Source: Comamonadaceae bacterium
Lineage (GTDB): Bacteria > Pseudomonadota > Gammaproteobacteria > Burkholderiales > Burkholderiaceae_C
Direction of reading: 5' to 3'
DNA length: 45,733 nucleotides
Assembly (NCBI GenBank): GCA_013297925.1
Contig: JAAFJC010000023.1
Location: forward strand, 1 to 45,733
How positions within the stretch are numbered: position 1 is the first letter of the stretch; every line of letters begins with the position of its first letter. Position numbers and translations under genes: made by a program. The notes below the pieces were generated by a model. It was not told the DNA's origin and did no database searches. It saw only the letters and a list, made by a program, of their open reading frames with translations. Of the stretch, positions 1-9,000 are shown piece after piece.

Positions 1-142
1 ATGTGGTTTCCATGGCTGCGATAGCCACGTCTTCCTGCCACCCGGAAGCGAGCATGGATTTGAGTACCGTATCCGCCGGGAAGCCGGCCTGCGCCTGAGA
101 AATGATCCATTCGCGCAGCTGTGGAGTGATCACCTGACTCAT
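1..142 (-). CDS. Partial N-terminus, probable 2OG-Fe(II) oxygenase (prolyl 4-hydroxylase-like)
   Basis: Only the first 47 codons are in the window; the rest lies beyond the left edge. The start is the ATG at 142, preceded on the minus strand by a strong GGAGGAA ribosome site. The reading begins [20 protein letters not shown], a short helical region resembling N-termini of 2OG-Fe(II) oxygenases annotated as prolyl 4-hydroxylases in Burkholderiales. No catalytic residue is in view, so the family is a tentative recollection. The gene starts inside the stop of yaaA (ATGA overlap), so the two are probably co-transcribed and translationally coupled. Confidence 0.55.
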   Translation of the reverse strand, partial: MSQVITPQLREWIISQAQAGFPADTVLKSMLASGWQEDVAIAAMETT

Positions 143-912
143 ACTTTCCTCCGAAACACCAGCCGATCTGCGGTACTGGCACTTGGGTTGAACACATAGC
201 CTTCGCTGTTGAAAGCTTCGAGTTTCTTCACATCTTTGATGCGCTTTTGAATAGCGTAGCGCGTCATCAAGCCGCGAGCGCGCTTGGCGAAAAAGCTGAT
301 CACTTTGTAGCCGCCCGCTTTGTATTCTTCAAACACGCATTCCACCACGCGCGCTTTGAGCGCTTTGCGATCCACGGCTTTGAAGTATTCGTTGCTGGCG
401 AGGTTGATGATCACGGGCAGCTTCTCGCTCGCAAGCTGCTCATTCAAATGCTCAGCAATCGTCGCACCCCAAAACTTGTAGAGATTGCTGCCAGCAGGGT
501 TAGCCAGAGTAGTGCCCATCTCCAGGCGATATGGCTGCATCCAATCGAGTGGCCGCAGCAGCCCATAGAGGCCGCTGAGCGTAGCCACATGCTTCTGAGC
601 CCATTCCAGATCGGCGGGCTTCAAAGTCTTCGCATCTAGCCCTTCATACACATCGCCGTTGAAAGCGAGGATAGCCTGCTTGGAATTCTTGGCGGTGAAT
701 TTAGGCTTCCAAGCTTGATAACGCGCCACATTCAAGGCCGAGAGCGCATCGCTCAGATCCATGAGCTCAGCAATCTGCTGCGGGCTCATCGGGCGAAGCA
801 GATCAATGAGCTGGGCAGACTGTTTGGTGAACTGCGGCAGGGTGTGCGGCAGCTCTGGGGGCGCAGGCGTGTCGTAGTCAAGAGACTTGGCGGGGGAGAG
901 CAGAAAAAGCAT
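139..912 (-). CDS. yaaA: YaaA (DUF328) peroxide stress resistance protein
   Basis: The protein of about 257 residues opens with [13 protein letters not shown], the hallmark YaaA N-terminus, and carries the family blocks [32 protein letters not shown] and [12 protein letters not shown]. coli YaaA limits oxidative damage by lowering free iron and has a DNA-binding fold; that role is taken from the family. I chose the ATG at 912; a TTG two codons upstream (918) is possible, and neither has a clear ribosome site. The length is normal. The stop overlaps the next gene by 4 nt (ATGA). It is divergent from rho across a 158-bp gap. Confidence 0.93.
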   Translation of the reverse strand: MLFLLSPAKSLDYDTPAPPELPHTLPQFTKQSAQLIDLLRPMSPQQIAELMDLSDALSALNVARYQAWKPKFTAKNSKQAILAFNGDVYEGLDAKTLKPADLEWAQKHVATLSGLYGLLRPLDWMQPYRLEMGTTLANPAGSNLYKFWGATIAEHLNEQLASEKLPVIINLASNEYFKAVDRKALKARVVECVFEEYKAGGYKVISFFAKRARGLMTRYAIQKRIKDVKKLEAFNSEGYVFNPSASTADRLVFRRKV

Positions 913-930
913 CCTCAAATTATGCTGGAA

Positions 931-958
931 TTGCTTGGCTGATAAAAAGTGCTATAGT
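931..958 (+). promoter_or_regulatory. Likely sigma-70 promoter of rho
   Basis: TTGCTT at 931-936 and TATAGT at 953-958 are separated by 16 bp, a good -35/-10 pair pointing at rho. It implies a transcript start near 965 and an untranslated leader of about 105 nt. Rho genes are often autoregulated by attenuation in the leader; I see no clear hairpin that proves this here. Confidence 0.55.
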
Positions 959-1070
959 TTCGGTATCGCGGAATCCAGTCCATACGACACCGCCCAAGAT
1001 TTCCGGCCTCGGCATTTGCTGTTTTCCGGTTCACCTCCCCCAATACTTATTGCTCCCATTTGGAGTCTCC

Positions 1071-2333
1071 ATGCATTTAAACGAACTCAAAGTCCAACAC
1101 GTCTCGGCTCTGGTGAACGAAGCCGAAGGCCTCGGCATTGAAAATCCTGGCCGCTTGCGCAAGCAAGAGCTGATGTTTGCCATCATCAAAGCCCGCGCCA
1201 AGAATGGCGAAATGGTCTATGCCGATGGCGTGCTCGAAGTCCTGCCCGATGGCTTTGGCTTCTTACGCAATCCAGAAGCCGATTACACCGCCAGCACCGA
1301 CGATATCTACATTTCCCCCAGCCAAGTGCGCCGTTTCAATCTGCACACCGGCGACATGATCGAAGGCGAAGTGCGCATTCCGAAAGAGGGCGAGCGTTAC
1401 TTTGCACTCAACAAACTCGACAAGGTCAACGGCGATCTGCCTGAGCGCAACAAGCAAAAAGTGATGTTTGAAAACCTCACGCCACTCTTCCCCAAAGAGC
1501 AGATGAAGCTCGAGCGCGACATCAAAAGCGAAGAAAACATCACAGGCCGTGTGATTGACTTGATCTCCCCCTTCGGCAAAGGTCAGCGCGCTTTGCTCGT
1601 TGCACCGCCCAAGAGCGGCAAAACGGTAATGATGCAGCACATCGCGCATGCGATCACAGCAAACTATCCCGACGTTCACCTCATGGTTTTGCTCGTGGAC
1701 GAGCGCCCAGAAGAGGTGACCGAGATGCAGCGCAGCGTGCGCGGCGAAGTGATCGCTTCGACCTTTGATGAGCCTGCAGCACGCCATGTACACGTCGCAG
1801 AAATGGTGATCGAGCGCGCGAAGCGCTTGGTCGAGCTGAAAAAAGACGTGGTGATCTTGCTTGACTCCATCACGCGCTTGGCGCGTGCCTACAACAACGT
1901 GGTGCAAAGCTCCGGCAAAGTGCTCTCCGGCGGTGTGGATGCGAATGCCTTGCAGCGCCCCAAGCGTTTCTTCGGCGCAGCGCGCAACATCGAAGAAGGC
2001 GGCTCACTCACGATCATCGCTACGGCGCTGGTGGATACCGGCTCGAAGATGGATGAAGTGATTTTTGAAGAATTCAAAGGCACAGGTAACTCAGAAGTTC
2101 ACCTATCTCGCCGCCTGTATGAGAAGCGCGTGTTCCCCGCGATTGAGCTCTCAGCCTCTGGCACACGCCGCGAAGAGCTGCTGCTCACCCCCGAAGTGCT
2201 GCAAAAGACGCGCATCTTGCGTTCGTTCCTGTTCAACATGGACGAGATCGAGAGCATGGAGCTGATGCTCAAGAACATGAAGCAGACGAAGAACAATTCG
2301 GAGTTCTTCGATCAAATGCGTAAGGGTGGTTAA
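1071..2333 (+). CDS. rho: Transcription termination factor Rho
   Basis: Hexameric RNA-dependent ATPase/helicase that ends transcription at Rho sites. The 420-residue length is typical. Residues 1-45 form the N-terminal helical domain starting [15 protein letters not shown]. Residues 50-125 are the cold-shock-like RNA-binding domain ([17 protein letters not shown]). The Walker A (APPKSGKT, about 178-185), Walker B ([16 protein letters not shown]) and the Q/R-loop region near [10 protein letters not shown] are intact. The ATG at 1071 is chosen over an upstream in-frame ATG at 1050 because it matches the family N-terminus and follows TTGGAG. It converges on nasA with only 20 bp between the stops. 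Confidence 0.98.
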   Translation: MHLNELKVQHVSALVNEAEGLGIENPGRLRKQELMFAIIKARAKNGEMVYADGVLEVLPDGFGFLRNPEADYTASTDDIYISPSQVRRFNLHTGDMIEGEVRIPKEGERYFALNKLDKVNGDLPERNKQKVMFENLTPLFPKEQMKLERDIKSEENITGRVIDLISPFGKGQRALLVAPPKSGKTVMMQHIAHAITANYPDVHLMVLLVDERPEEVTEMQRSVRGEVIASTFDEPAARHVHVAEMVIERAKRLVELKKDVVILLDSITRLARAYNNVVQSSGKVLSGGVDANALQRPKRFFGAARNIEEGGSLTIIATALVDTGSKMDEVIFEEFKGTGNSEVHLSRRLYEKRVFPAIELSASGTRREELLLTPEVLQKTRILRSFLFNMDEIESMELMLKNMKQTKNNSEFFDQMRKGG

Positions 2334-2356
2334 TGAGCTCGTAGGCTCATAGCCTA
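2333..2356. terminator. Weak hairpin between convergent rho and nasA
   Basis: ATGAGC-TCGTAG-GCTCAT (2333-2350) and TAGGCT-CAT-AGCCTA (2342-2356) are two overlapping, mutually exclusive 6-bp stems in the 20-bp gap between convergent genes. There is no T-tract on either side, so it is at best a weak bidirectional terminator. Confidence 0.3.
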
Positions 2357-5197
2357 TTGGATCGTTGCGGCCACTTGCACGCGCACGAGTTTCTTGAGCT
2401 GAGGCACGCAGCTGCCGCAATTTGTGCCGCATTTGAGCTGATCTTGCAAAGCTGATAAGCGCTGATCTTCTGTGCCCTTGCAGTTCTTTAAAAAGCTGTT
2501 GATCTCTGGCTCAGTCACACTAAAGCAACTGCAAATCTGTGCACCTTTGGCTTGCACAGCCACCGGCGCTTGGCTACCAGGCGCTAGCAACAAACGTCCA
2601 TAGGCGCTGGCATCTTGCTGGCCCTGCAAGAGTGCGGAAATCCAAGCCTGCGCGCTGGTGTCGCCCGCAAGCATGAAGCCTTCGATCTGAGCTTGGCCGC
2701 CTTCGCGTTTTACACGGATCGCGCGGCGCTGGCCACGCTTTTTATCGGCATAGCGCAAGCTGCTGGCATCTTGCAGACCCAGAATGCGCTCGATTTGATC
2801 GAGCAAAGGATCGGCTTGCGCATCATCGGGTTGCTCATAAGCGGCTGCACGAAACAAAATACCGTGGCGCTCTTTGCCGCGAGAAGCCTCAAGCAGCGGC
2901 GCGCCATCGGAGAATGGCACACAGCTGGTGAACGGGAAGCGATCCATCAGTGTTTTGAGTTGCTCGCGCACTTGCCAAGCGAATTCTGGCGACAGCCATG
3001 CCACAGCCAACACCGTCCAAGGCATTTCAGCTTTGAGGATCTTTACCGCAGCGTGCTTGAGCTCGGGTTGCTTAGAAATCGGGCAATAGCTACCTGTGGT
3101 GATTGCATTCACGCCGCCGATGCGTTCCCCCGTGCTGGAAATGCCGCTCAAAAATTCACTGCCCCAATGCATGGCGATGAAGGCTTGCGTCAAGCCTACT
3201 TCGCTGCTGGCTTGCACCGGCAGCAAAATTGAGCCTCGTTTGCTGGTCACATGCACCAACTCACCCTCTTTGAGCAAGCGGCGATTCATGTCTTGTGGAT
3301 TCATCTGCACCACAGGCTCAGGTACATGGCCGAACAGGCGGCCCAATGTGCCTGTGCGGCTCATGCCATGCCATTGGTCTCTCAGCCTGCCGGTGGTGAG
3401 GCTGAAGGGATAGCGCGATTCTCGGGGCTCTGCGACTGGCTTGTAGCCATGTGCTTTGAATTGCGCTTTACCGTCTGCTGTGGGGAAGATACCGTCTTCA
3501 TACAGACGTGCTTTTCCTTGCGTGTCTCCAGCTTTGAACGGCCATTGCTGAGGCGCTTGCTCAAGCAGCGCGTAGGAGAGGCCAGTGATGTCCAAATCCC
3601 GATCCGCAGTGGATGTTTTGTGTTCTTCCCAGACTTGCTCAGGGTTAGCGTAATTGAGGAAAGCAGGATTAGTCTTCGTGGAATTAGAAATTAATTGTGT
3701 TCTGACCCCAATTAATTTCTCTAGGCGTTGAGAGAAATCTTGTGCGATTTGCCAATCGTGTCTCGCTTCGCCGGGTGCTGGGACGGCTGCTCGCACGCGG
3801 GTAATGCGGCGTTCGCTGTTGGTGACGGTGCCTTCCTTCTCGCCCCACGTGGTGGCGGGGAGCAGCAAGTCCGCATAGCGGGCTGTTTCAGTGTTAAGGA
3901 AGGCCTCTTGCAGTACGACGATTTCAGCGCGCTCCAAAGCTTTGCGCACGACTGCTTGATCGGGCATGCTTTGCGCAGGATTGGTGCAAGCGATCCACAG
4001 CGCTTTGATTTCTCCATCCGCTGCGGCTTGAAACATTTCTACTGCGGTTTTGCCAGGTGAAGTCGGAACGTCTTTCACGCCCCAGAGCGCAGCCACTTCT
4101 GCGCGATGCGCAGGGTTAGCCATGTCGCGGTGAGCACTGATGAGATTGGCCAAGCCGCCGACTTCTCTGCCGCCCATCGCATTGGGTTGGCCAGTGAGCG
4201 AGAAAGGGCCTGCACCTGGTTTGCCGATGTGCGCGGTGGCCAAGTGCAGATTGATGAGCGAGGCATTCTTTGCTGTGCCGCTGCTCGATTGATTGAGGCC
4301 TTGGCAATACAAGCTGAGCGTGGCGGGGCTTGTGGCAAAGAGCTTGGCAGCGGCAAACAGATCATCTTTTTTGATGCCGCAAATTTGCGCCACATGATCG
4401 GGTGTGTATTCCCGCACCAAACTTTTGAGTTCGTCAAAGCCATTCGTGTGCGTAGCGATATATGCTGTATCAATCCAGCCTTCCCAGAGCATGATGTGCA
4501 GCATGCCGTTGAACAGTGCCACATCTGTGCCGGGCAACAGCGGTAAATACAGATCGGCAATCTCGGCCGTGTCCGTCTTCCTTGGGTCGGCAAAAATGAT
4601 TTTGAGTGATGGATTGTTTTTCTTGGCTTCTTCAATGCGACGAAACAAAATCGGATGCGCGTAAGCCGTGTTGCTGCCGACGATAAAAATGCAACTGGCG
4701 TGATTCACATCCTCGTAGCAAGCTGGCGGCGCATCTGCTCCAAGCGTTTGCTTGTAGCCCGCCACTGCACTGCTCATGCACAAGCGTGAATTGGTATCAA
4801 CATTGTTCGTGCCGATCTGGCCTTTGACGAGTTTGTTGAAAACGTAATAATCTTCGGTGAGCAACTGGCCGCTGATGTAGACACCCACTGCATTCGGCCC
4901 ATGCTCCTGAATGATTTGCGCAAACGATGTGGCTGCGAAATCTAGCGCGTGATCCCAGCTCACGACCTTTGCCGCTTCGCCGGGATGCTCACGCCGCATC
5001 GGCTGCAAAAGCCGCGTTTGCATCGTGATCGGGCTACTGGCAGTGAGCGCAAGCGTGGATCCTTTGGTGCAGAGCCTGCCGAAATTCGCTGGATGGTCAG
5101 GATCGCCACGCACCCCCGTGATCTGCGTGCCTTCGCTTTCAATGATCACGCCGCAGCCCACGCCGCAATAGGGGCAGGTGCTTTTGGTTTCTTTCAT
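2354..5197 (-). CDS. nasA: Assimilatory nitrate reductase, molybdopterin catalytic subunit
   Basis: Cytoplasmic reduction of nitrate to nitrite. The protein of about 947 residues has an N-terminal [4Fe-4S] motif (C8, C11, C15 and C43) and a bis-MGD molybdopterin oxidoreductase core with the probable Mo-ligand Cys in NSRLCMSSAV. It also has a molydopterin dinucleotide-binding C-terminal domain. At the end is a BFD-like [2Fe-2S] domain (CSC followed by CGTNCGSC), as in NasA/NasC-type enzymes that take electrons from a flavoprotein or ferredoxin. The ATG at 5197 puts the Cys cluster near the N-terminus and lies 7 bp after the nirD stop, so it is the last gene of the nirB operon. A repeat-like hairpin encodes about residues 492-504 without breaking the frame. 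No separate reductase subunit (NasB/NasC small subunit) is in the window. Confidence 0.95.
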   Translation of the reverse strand: MKETKSTCPYCGVGCGVIIESEGTQITGVRGDPDHPANFGRLCTKGSTLALTASSPITMQTRLLQPMRREHPGEAAKVVSWDHALDFAATSFAQIIQEHGPNAVGVYISGQLLTEDYYVFNKLVKGQIGTNNVDTNSRLCMSSAVAGYKQTLGADAPPACYEDVNHASCIFIVGSNTAYAHPILFRRIEEAKKNNPSLKIIFADPRKTDTAEIADLYLPLLPGTDVALFNGMLHIMLWEGWIDTAYIATHTNGFDELKSLVREYTPDHVAQICGIKKDDLFAAAKLFATSPATLSLYCQGLNQSSSGTAKNASLINLHLATAHIGKPGAGPFSLTGQPNAMGGREVGGLANLISAHRDMANPAHRAEVAALWGVKDVPTSPGKTAVEMFQAAADGEIKALWIACTNPAQSMPDQAVVRKALERAEIVVLQEAFLNTETARYADLLLPATTWGEKEGTVTNSERRITRVRAAVPAPGEARHDWQIAQDFSQRLEKLIGVRTQLISNSTKTNPAFLNYANPEQVWEEHKTSTADRDLDITGLSYALLEQAPQQWPFKAGDTQGKARLYEDGIFPTADGKAQFKAHGYKPVAEPRESRYPFSLTTGRLRDQWHGMSRTGTLGRLFGHVPEPVVQMNPQDMNRRLLKEGELVHVTSKRGSILLPVQASSEVGLTQAFIAMHWGSEFLSGISSTGERIGGVNAITTGSYCPISKQPELKHAAVKILKAEMPWTVLAVAWLSPEFAWQVREQLKTLMDRFPFTSCVPFSDGAPLLEASRGKERHGILFRAAAYEQPDDAQADPLLDQIERILGLQDASSLRYADKKRGQRRAIRVKREGGQAQIEGFMLAGDTSAQAWISALLQGQQDASAYGRLLLAPGSQAPVAVQAKGAQICSCFSVTEPEINSFLKNCKGTEDQRLSALQDQLKCGTNCGSCVPQLKKLVRVQVAATIQ
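3687..3719. repeat. REP-like palindrome inside nasA
   Basis: Two perfect 11-bp arms, GAAATTAATTG and CAATTAATTTC, flank an 11-nt loop. On the minus strand the loop begins GGGTCAGA, preceded by G. This AATTGGGGTCAGA-type palindrome resembles REP elements mobilised by RAYT transposases; that link is recollection, not a search. It is AT-rich compared with the surrounding gene and encodes roughly KLIGVRTQLIS in frame. I found no second copy in the window. Confidence 0.7.
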
Positions 5198-5204
5198 GGA
5201 AAAA

Positions 5205-5588
5205 TCAGGCGGGTACGGTGCGACGCGCGGGCCCAGCAATCGGGCGGGTTTCGTCAATCGCGTGAGCGGTCAGCTCAGTCGTGTCTAAATACACTCGCCC
5301 GTCTTTCAACTGCACCGAAAATTTGGGCGTACAACCCTCATCGGGTGCTTTGGCGCAGCCATCTTGTAGCCCAATGTTCCAGTTGTGCAGCGGACAAGCT
5401 ACCGACGTGCCATGCACGATGCCTTGCGAAAGTGGGCCGCCTTTGTGCGGGCAGCGGTCGAGTAGAGCAAAGACTTGATCTTCACTGTTGCGAAATACTG
5501 CGACATCCAATCCTTGCGCACGTTGCACGCGGCGCGAGCCCAGTACGGGGATATCAGTCAACTGGCAAATGGCAATCCACTCTTGCAT
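5205..5588 (-). CDS. nirD: Nitrite reductase small subunit, Rieske [2Fe-2S] protein
   Basis: Partner of NirB in NADH-dependent reduction of nitrite to ammonium in the cytoplasm. The 127-residue protein is a single Rieske-like domain with C46-P-H48 and C65-P-L-H68, so all four cluster ligands are present, whereas enterobacterial NirD often lacks them. This places it with the Rieske-type NirD. The C-terminus is slightly longer than usual and proline/arginine-rich. It lies between the double P-box gene (34-bp gap) and nasA (7-bp gap), so nirB, the P-box gene, nirD and nasA look like one transcript. Confidence 0.94.
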   Translation of the reverse strand: MQEWIAICQLTDIPVLGSRRVQRAQGLDVAVFRNSEDQVFALLDRCPHKGGPLSQGIVHGTSVACPLHNWNIGLQDGCAKAPDEGCTPKFSVQLKDGRVYLDTTELTAHAIDETRPIAGPARRTVPA

Positions 5589-5622
5589 TTTTGGTGTTCT
5601 CTTTGGAAATAAGGATTAAAAA

Positions 5623-6417
5623 TTAGCTTTGCATAGCGGCATACATTGCCGTCACGCGATCCATGCTGGACAAGACGTTTTCACTCGCGACGAAGACGTC
5701 TGAGTGCGCTTTGAGACTTGTCGCCGCTGTAGTTCCGAGTTTTTGCAGTGATATGTCAAAAAATACCCATTGCATTTCAGCCAAAGCAATTTCCTCTTTG
5801 ATGCGAACAGTTGCTTCAGGTGCTGCTTTGAGTGTATTCATAGCAGCCAAAAACTCAGTGCGTGCTTTGGCCAGTTCGGCGCGCGATGCATCGATAGCTA
5901 CTGGCGTTACGGAAGCAAGATAAAACTTAGCCATGCGTTGACTCAGCATTCGTTGCCTGCCTGCCATGTTCACCAAGCGCCCAGCAGGGCGTGTTGACAA
6001 TGCCTCAAACTGTCCAGTGCCTTGATTTGCAAGTCTAAGCACAGTGCCATCTAACTCAAGCAGTTTGGCTGCGTTGTCGCGGCTTGGCGCCTGCCCCACC
6101 AAGACGACTTTGAATTCACTCCATGCTGCTTCGAGCTGCTGATAGGTGAGCCTGAGATCTGCCGTAGAGGAATAGGCTTTCAATTCAGCCAGTTGCTTCT
6201 CGAATAAAGCCATGGAGCGATCCATCACAAGTTTGGCTTGGCTAGAGTCAACTTGAAGCAGTAGAGCGAACCATGCTTTAGCCATACGCTGACTGAGCAT
6301 GCGCTGTCGCCCCGCCTTGTTGATGGCATCGCTCAGATCAATGACCTGCGCATAAGACAAGGCAGGCAAACTTAAAGTGGACAAAAGTAGGTGTCGTCGA
6401 TTTGGCATGGGAAACAT
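5623..6417 (-). CDS. Secreted double P-box (PilJ/NIT-type N-terminal domain) protein, possible nitrate/nitrite binder
   Basis: The 264-residue protein begins with an RR-containing signal peptide ending near SYA, so it is predicted periplasmic, possibly Tat-exported. It has two copies of the motif AGRQRMLSQRMAK, within residues 30-47 (DAINKAG...) and 149-164. The motif belongs to the PilJ-type chemotaxis transducer N-terminal family and resembles the P-box that binds nitrate in NarX/NarQ. No transmembrane or signalling domain follows, so it is a stand-alone ligand-binding protein. Its ATG directly abuts the nirB TGA; an internal ATG at 6408 is an alternative start. The position inside the nitrite reductase operon supports a nitrate or nitrite ligand, but this is inference. 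Confidence 0.8.
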   Translation of the reverse strand: MFPMPNRRHLLLSTLSLPALSYAQVIDLSDAINKAGRQRMLSQRMAKAWFALLLQVDSSQAKLVMDRSMALFEKQLAELKAYSSTADLRLTYQQLEAAWSEFKVVLVGQAPSRDNAAKLLELDGTVLRLANQGTGQFEALSTRPAGRLVNMAGRQRMLSQRMAKFYLASVTPVAIDASRAELAKARTEFLAAMNTLKAAPEATVRIKEEIALAEMQWVFFDISLQKLGTTAATSLKAHSDVFVASENVLSSMDRVTAMYAAMQS

Positions 6418-8862
6418 TCAAACGCTGATAGCCTCAAACTGCCTTGTATCCACTGAGGCTTTGTCGAATTCGAACCAAGGATCAGGCTCGCCATCCAACG
6501 CGAATTGCAATTGCTCCCAAAGCGCCTTGCGGCCTTCGTGATCATCCAAGATCTTTTTCTTCACATGATCTAAGCCAACGCGGGAGACGTAATGCACGGT
6601 CCGCTCCAGATACCAGCCTTCCAAACGATAGAGCTGCATGAATGCACCTGTGTATTCCAGCACTTCATCTGGAGTTTTGAGCTTGGTGAAGAAATGCGCA
6701 ACTTCAGTCTTAATGCCGCCATTACCAGCCACATACATTTCCCAGCCGCTATCCACGCCGATGATGCCAACATCCTTGATGCCGGCTTCAGCGCAGTTGC
6801 GTGGGCAGCCGCTCACGGCAAATTTCACTTTATGCGGTGCATACATGCGCCACATGGCGCGCTCAAGATCCTTGCCCATTTGGGTGGAGTCTTGTGTCCC
6901 CATTCGACACCATTCGCTGCCCACACAGGTCTTCACCGTGCGCAAGGCTTTGGCATAGGCGTGACCAGATGGCATGCCGATATCTTTCCAGACACTGACC
7001 AAATCTTCTTTTTTCACGCCCAGTAAATCAATCCGCTGGCCGCCTGTGACTTTCACGGTCGGAATGTTGTACTTGTCTACCGCATTGGCAATGCGGCGCA
7101 GTTCATCGGCCGTCGTCTCGCCGCCCCACATGCGCGGGATCACCGAATACGTGCCGTCTTTTTGAATATTGGCATGCGAGCGCTCGTTGATGAAGCGGCT
7201 TTGTGGATCGTCTTTGGCCTCTTTCGGCCAGGTTGAAGTCACGTAGTAATTCAAAGCAGGGCGGCAGGATGAGCAACCATTGGGCGTTTTCCAATCCATG
7301 AATTTCATGGTGTCGCCAATGGTGAGCAATTTGTTATCCCGAATTGCATCCCTTACAGCTTGATGCCCATGATCGGTGCAGCCACACATGGCTTTGAGCT
7401 TGGGTGTGGCCGAGTAATCGCCACCGGCGGTGAACATCAAAATTTGCTCGACTAGTCCCGTGCAAGAGCCACAAGACGCGCTGGCCTTGGTATGCTTTTT
7501 CACTTCATCCAAAGTGAACAAACCCTTCTCGCGGATCGCTTTGCAGATCGTGCCTTTGTTCACGCCATTGCAGCCGCAAACTTCATCACTATCAGCCATG
7601 CTCGCAGCTTTAGTGTGTCCTTGGTGACCCACATCACCAATCCCGTTGTTGATCGCTGCTTCGCCAAACATCAGTTTGTCACGAATCTCACCGACATTTT
7701 TACCATCGCGCAGCAGCTTGAAATAGTAGCTGCCATCGACGGTGTCGCCATACAGACATGCACCGACGAGTTTGTCGTCTTTGATGACGAGCTTTTTGTA
7801 CACGCCGCCGAAGGGATCGCTCATGACGATCTCTTCAAAGCCTTCGCCGCCGGTGAAGTTGCCGGCCGAGAACAAATCAATGCCAGTGACTTTGAGTTTC
7901 GTAGAGGTGAGCGAGCCGCTGTAGCGGCCAATGCCAAATTGCGCAAGATGGTTGGCGGCTACTTTGGCTTGCTCAAACAGAGGCGCCACCAAACCATAAG
8001 CGATGCCGCGATGCGCGGCGCATTCGCCCACGCTGTAAATCCGCGCATCGGTCACGGTCTGCATGGTGTCGTTCACCACAATGCCTTTGTCGCAATGCAG
8101 CCGCATGCTTTGCGCAAGCTCCACATTCGGGCGAATGCCGACGGCCATAACAACCAAATCAGCAGGGATTTCTTTGCCGTCTTTGAACTTCAAAGCCATC
8201 ACTCTTCCCTCTTTATCGGGAATGAGTTCTTGCGTCTGCGCGCCCATCATGAAAGTGAGGCCACGGTCTTCCAGCGATTTGCGCAGCAAGCCTCCCGCCA
8301 CATCGTCAAGCTGGCGCTCCATGAGCCAAGGCATGACGTGAATCACGGTGACATCCATGCCGCGTAGCATGAGGCCGTTAGCCGCTTCGAGGCCGAGCAA
8401 GCCGCCGCCGATTACCACGGCTTTTTTGTATTTCTTCGCGGCTTCAATCATGGCATTCGTGTCTGCAATGTCGCGATACGCAATCACGCCTAGCAGATCT
8501 TTGCCAGGAATCGGCAGCATGAAAGGATTGGAGCCGGTGCACATGAGCAGGCGGTCGTATTCCACCTCGGTGCCGTCTTCGGCACGCACGATGCGTTTGA
8601 CGCGATCGACTTCCACCACTTTTTTACCTGCGTGCAATGTGATGTTGTTTTCTTTGTACCACTCCCAGCTGTTGAGAACGATCTCATCGAGGGTTTGCTC
8701 GCCGGCAAGCACAGGTGAGAGAAGAATACGGTTGTAATTGGGGTGCGGCTCTGCACCAAACACGGTCACGTCATACAACTCAGGCGCGATCTTGAGCAAC
8801 TCCTCAATCGTACGAACACCTGCCATCCCATTGCCAACCATCACTAATTTCGATTTTTTCAC
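6418..8862 (-). CDS. nirB: NADH-dependent assimilatory nitrite reductase, large subunit
   Basis: Six-electron reduction of nitrite to ammonium. The protein of about 814 residues starts VKKSKLVMVGNGMAGVRTIE, an FAD-binding Rossmann motif, followed by an NAD domain (VVIGGGLLGLEAANGL). Next are a BFD-type [2Fe-2S] domain (CGCNGVNKGTIC, CGSCTG) and a second Cys-rich block (CGCTDHG, CSSCRPALNYY). The siroheme/[4Fe-4S] half ends the protein (CVGSEWCRMG, CPRNCAEAGIKDVG). I chose the GTG at 8862 because CCGGAGG lies just upstream and residue 1 then abuts the FAD motif; the longer reading from 8934 has an unconserved tail and would run through the promoter. A sigma-54 site ends about 32 bp upstream. 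Confidence 0.96.
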   Translation of the reverse strand: MKKSKLVMVGNGMAGVRTIEELLKIAPELYDVTVFGAEPHPNYNRILLSPVLAGEQTLDEIVLNSWEWYKENNITLHAGKKVVEVDRVKRIVRAEDGTEVEYDRLLMCTGSNPFMLPIPGKDLLGVIAYRDIADTNAMIEAAKKYKKAVVIGGGLLGLEAANGLMLRGMDVTVIHVMPWLMERQLDDVAGGLLRKSLEDRGLTFMMGAQTQELIPDKEGRVMALKFKDGKEIPADLVVMAVGIRPNVELAQSMRLHCDKGIVVNDTMQTVTDARIYSVGECAAHRGIAYGLVAPLFEQAKVAANHLAQFGIGRYSGSLTSTKLKVTGIDLFSAGNFTGGEGFEEIVMSDPFGGVYKKLVIKDDKLVGACLYGDTVDGSYYFKLLRDGKNVGEIRDKLMFGEAAINNGIGDVGHQGHTKAASMADSDEVCGCNGVNKGTICKAIREKGLFTLDEVKKHTKASASCGSCTGLVEQILMFTAGGDYSATPKLKAMCGCTDHGHQAVRDAIRDNKLLTIGDTMKFMDWKTPNGCSSCRPALNYYVTSTWPKEAKDDPQSRFINERSHANIQKDGTYSVIPRMWGGETTADELRRIANAVDKYNIPTVKVTGGQRIDLLGVKKEDLVSVWKDIGMPSGHAYAKALRTVKTCVGSEWCRMGTQDSTQMGKDLERAMWRMYAPHKVKFAVSGCPRNCAEAGIKDVGIIGVDSGWEMYVAGNGGIKTEVAHFFTKLKTPDEVLEYTGAFMQLYRLEGWYLERTVHYVSRVGLDHVKKKILDDHEGRKALWEQLQFALDGEPDPWFEFDKASVDTRQFEAISV

Positions 8863-8893
8863 GCTACGAACCTCCGGGTAACTGCCAAATAAG

Positions 8894-8909
8894 TGCAATA
8901 GCTGTGCCA
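8894..8909 (-). promoter_or_regulatory. Sigma-54 (-24/-12) promoter of nirB
   Basis: Minus-strand TGGCACAGCTATTGCA matches the RpoN consensus TGGCAC-N5-TTGCW, with GG and GC in the exact -24/-12 spacing. It predicts a transcript start near 8882, about 20 nt before the GTG start of nirB. Confidence 0.85.
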
Positions 8910-8926
8910 GTGTCAATTGATGGCTA

Positions 8927-8942
8927 TGCACCACATCAGTGC
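8927..8942. promoter_or_regulatory. NtrC-type enhancer site upstream of nirB
   Basis: TGCACCACATCAGTGC contains GCAC-N7-GTGC, the NtrC dyad consensus. It lies about 20 bp upstream of the -24 element, closer than the classical 100 bp but on the correct side. It links nirB expression to nitrogen limitation. Confidence 0.65.
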
Positions 8943-8963
8943 TCGGCGGGTTTTGCTGTGCAT

Positions 8964-8976
8964 GCAGTTAAACTGC
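8964..8976. promoter_or_regulatory. Perfect palindrome in the nirB/9001 divergent gap
   Basis: GCAGTTAAACTGC is a perfect 13-bp dyad, nested in a looser GCATGC...GCATGC repeat. It may be an additional operator for nirB or for the divergent gene at 9001; no regulator can be named. Confidence 0.35.
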
Positions 8977-9000
8977 CCGCATGCTTACATCTTCCACACC

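Noticed and set aside
5880-5915. Further copy of the dispersed repeat in the double P-box gene
   Set aside because: Only ATCGATAGCTACTGGCG matches and the flanks do not; probably chance.
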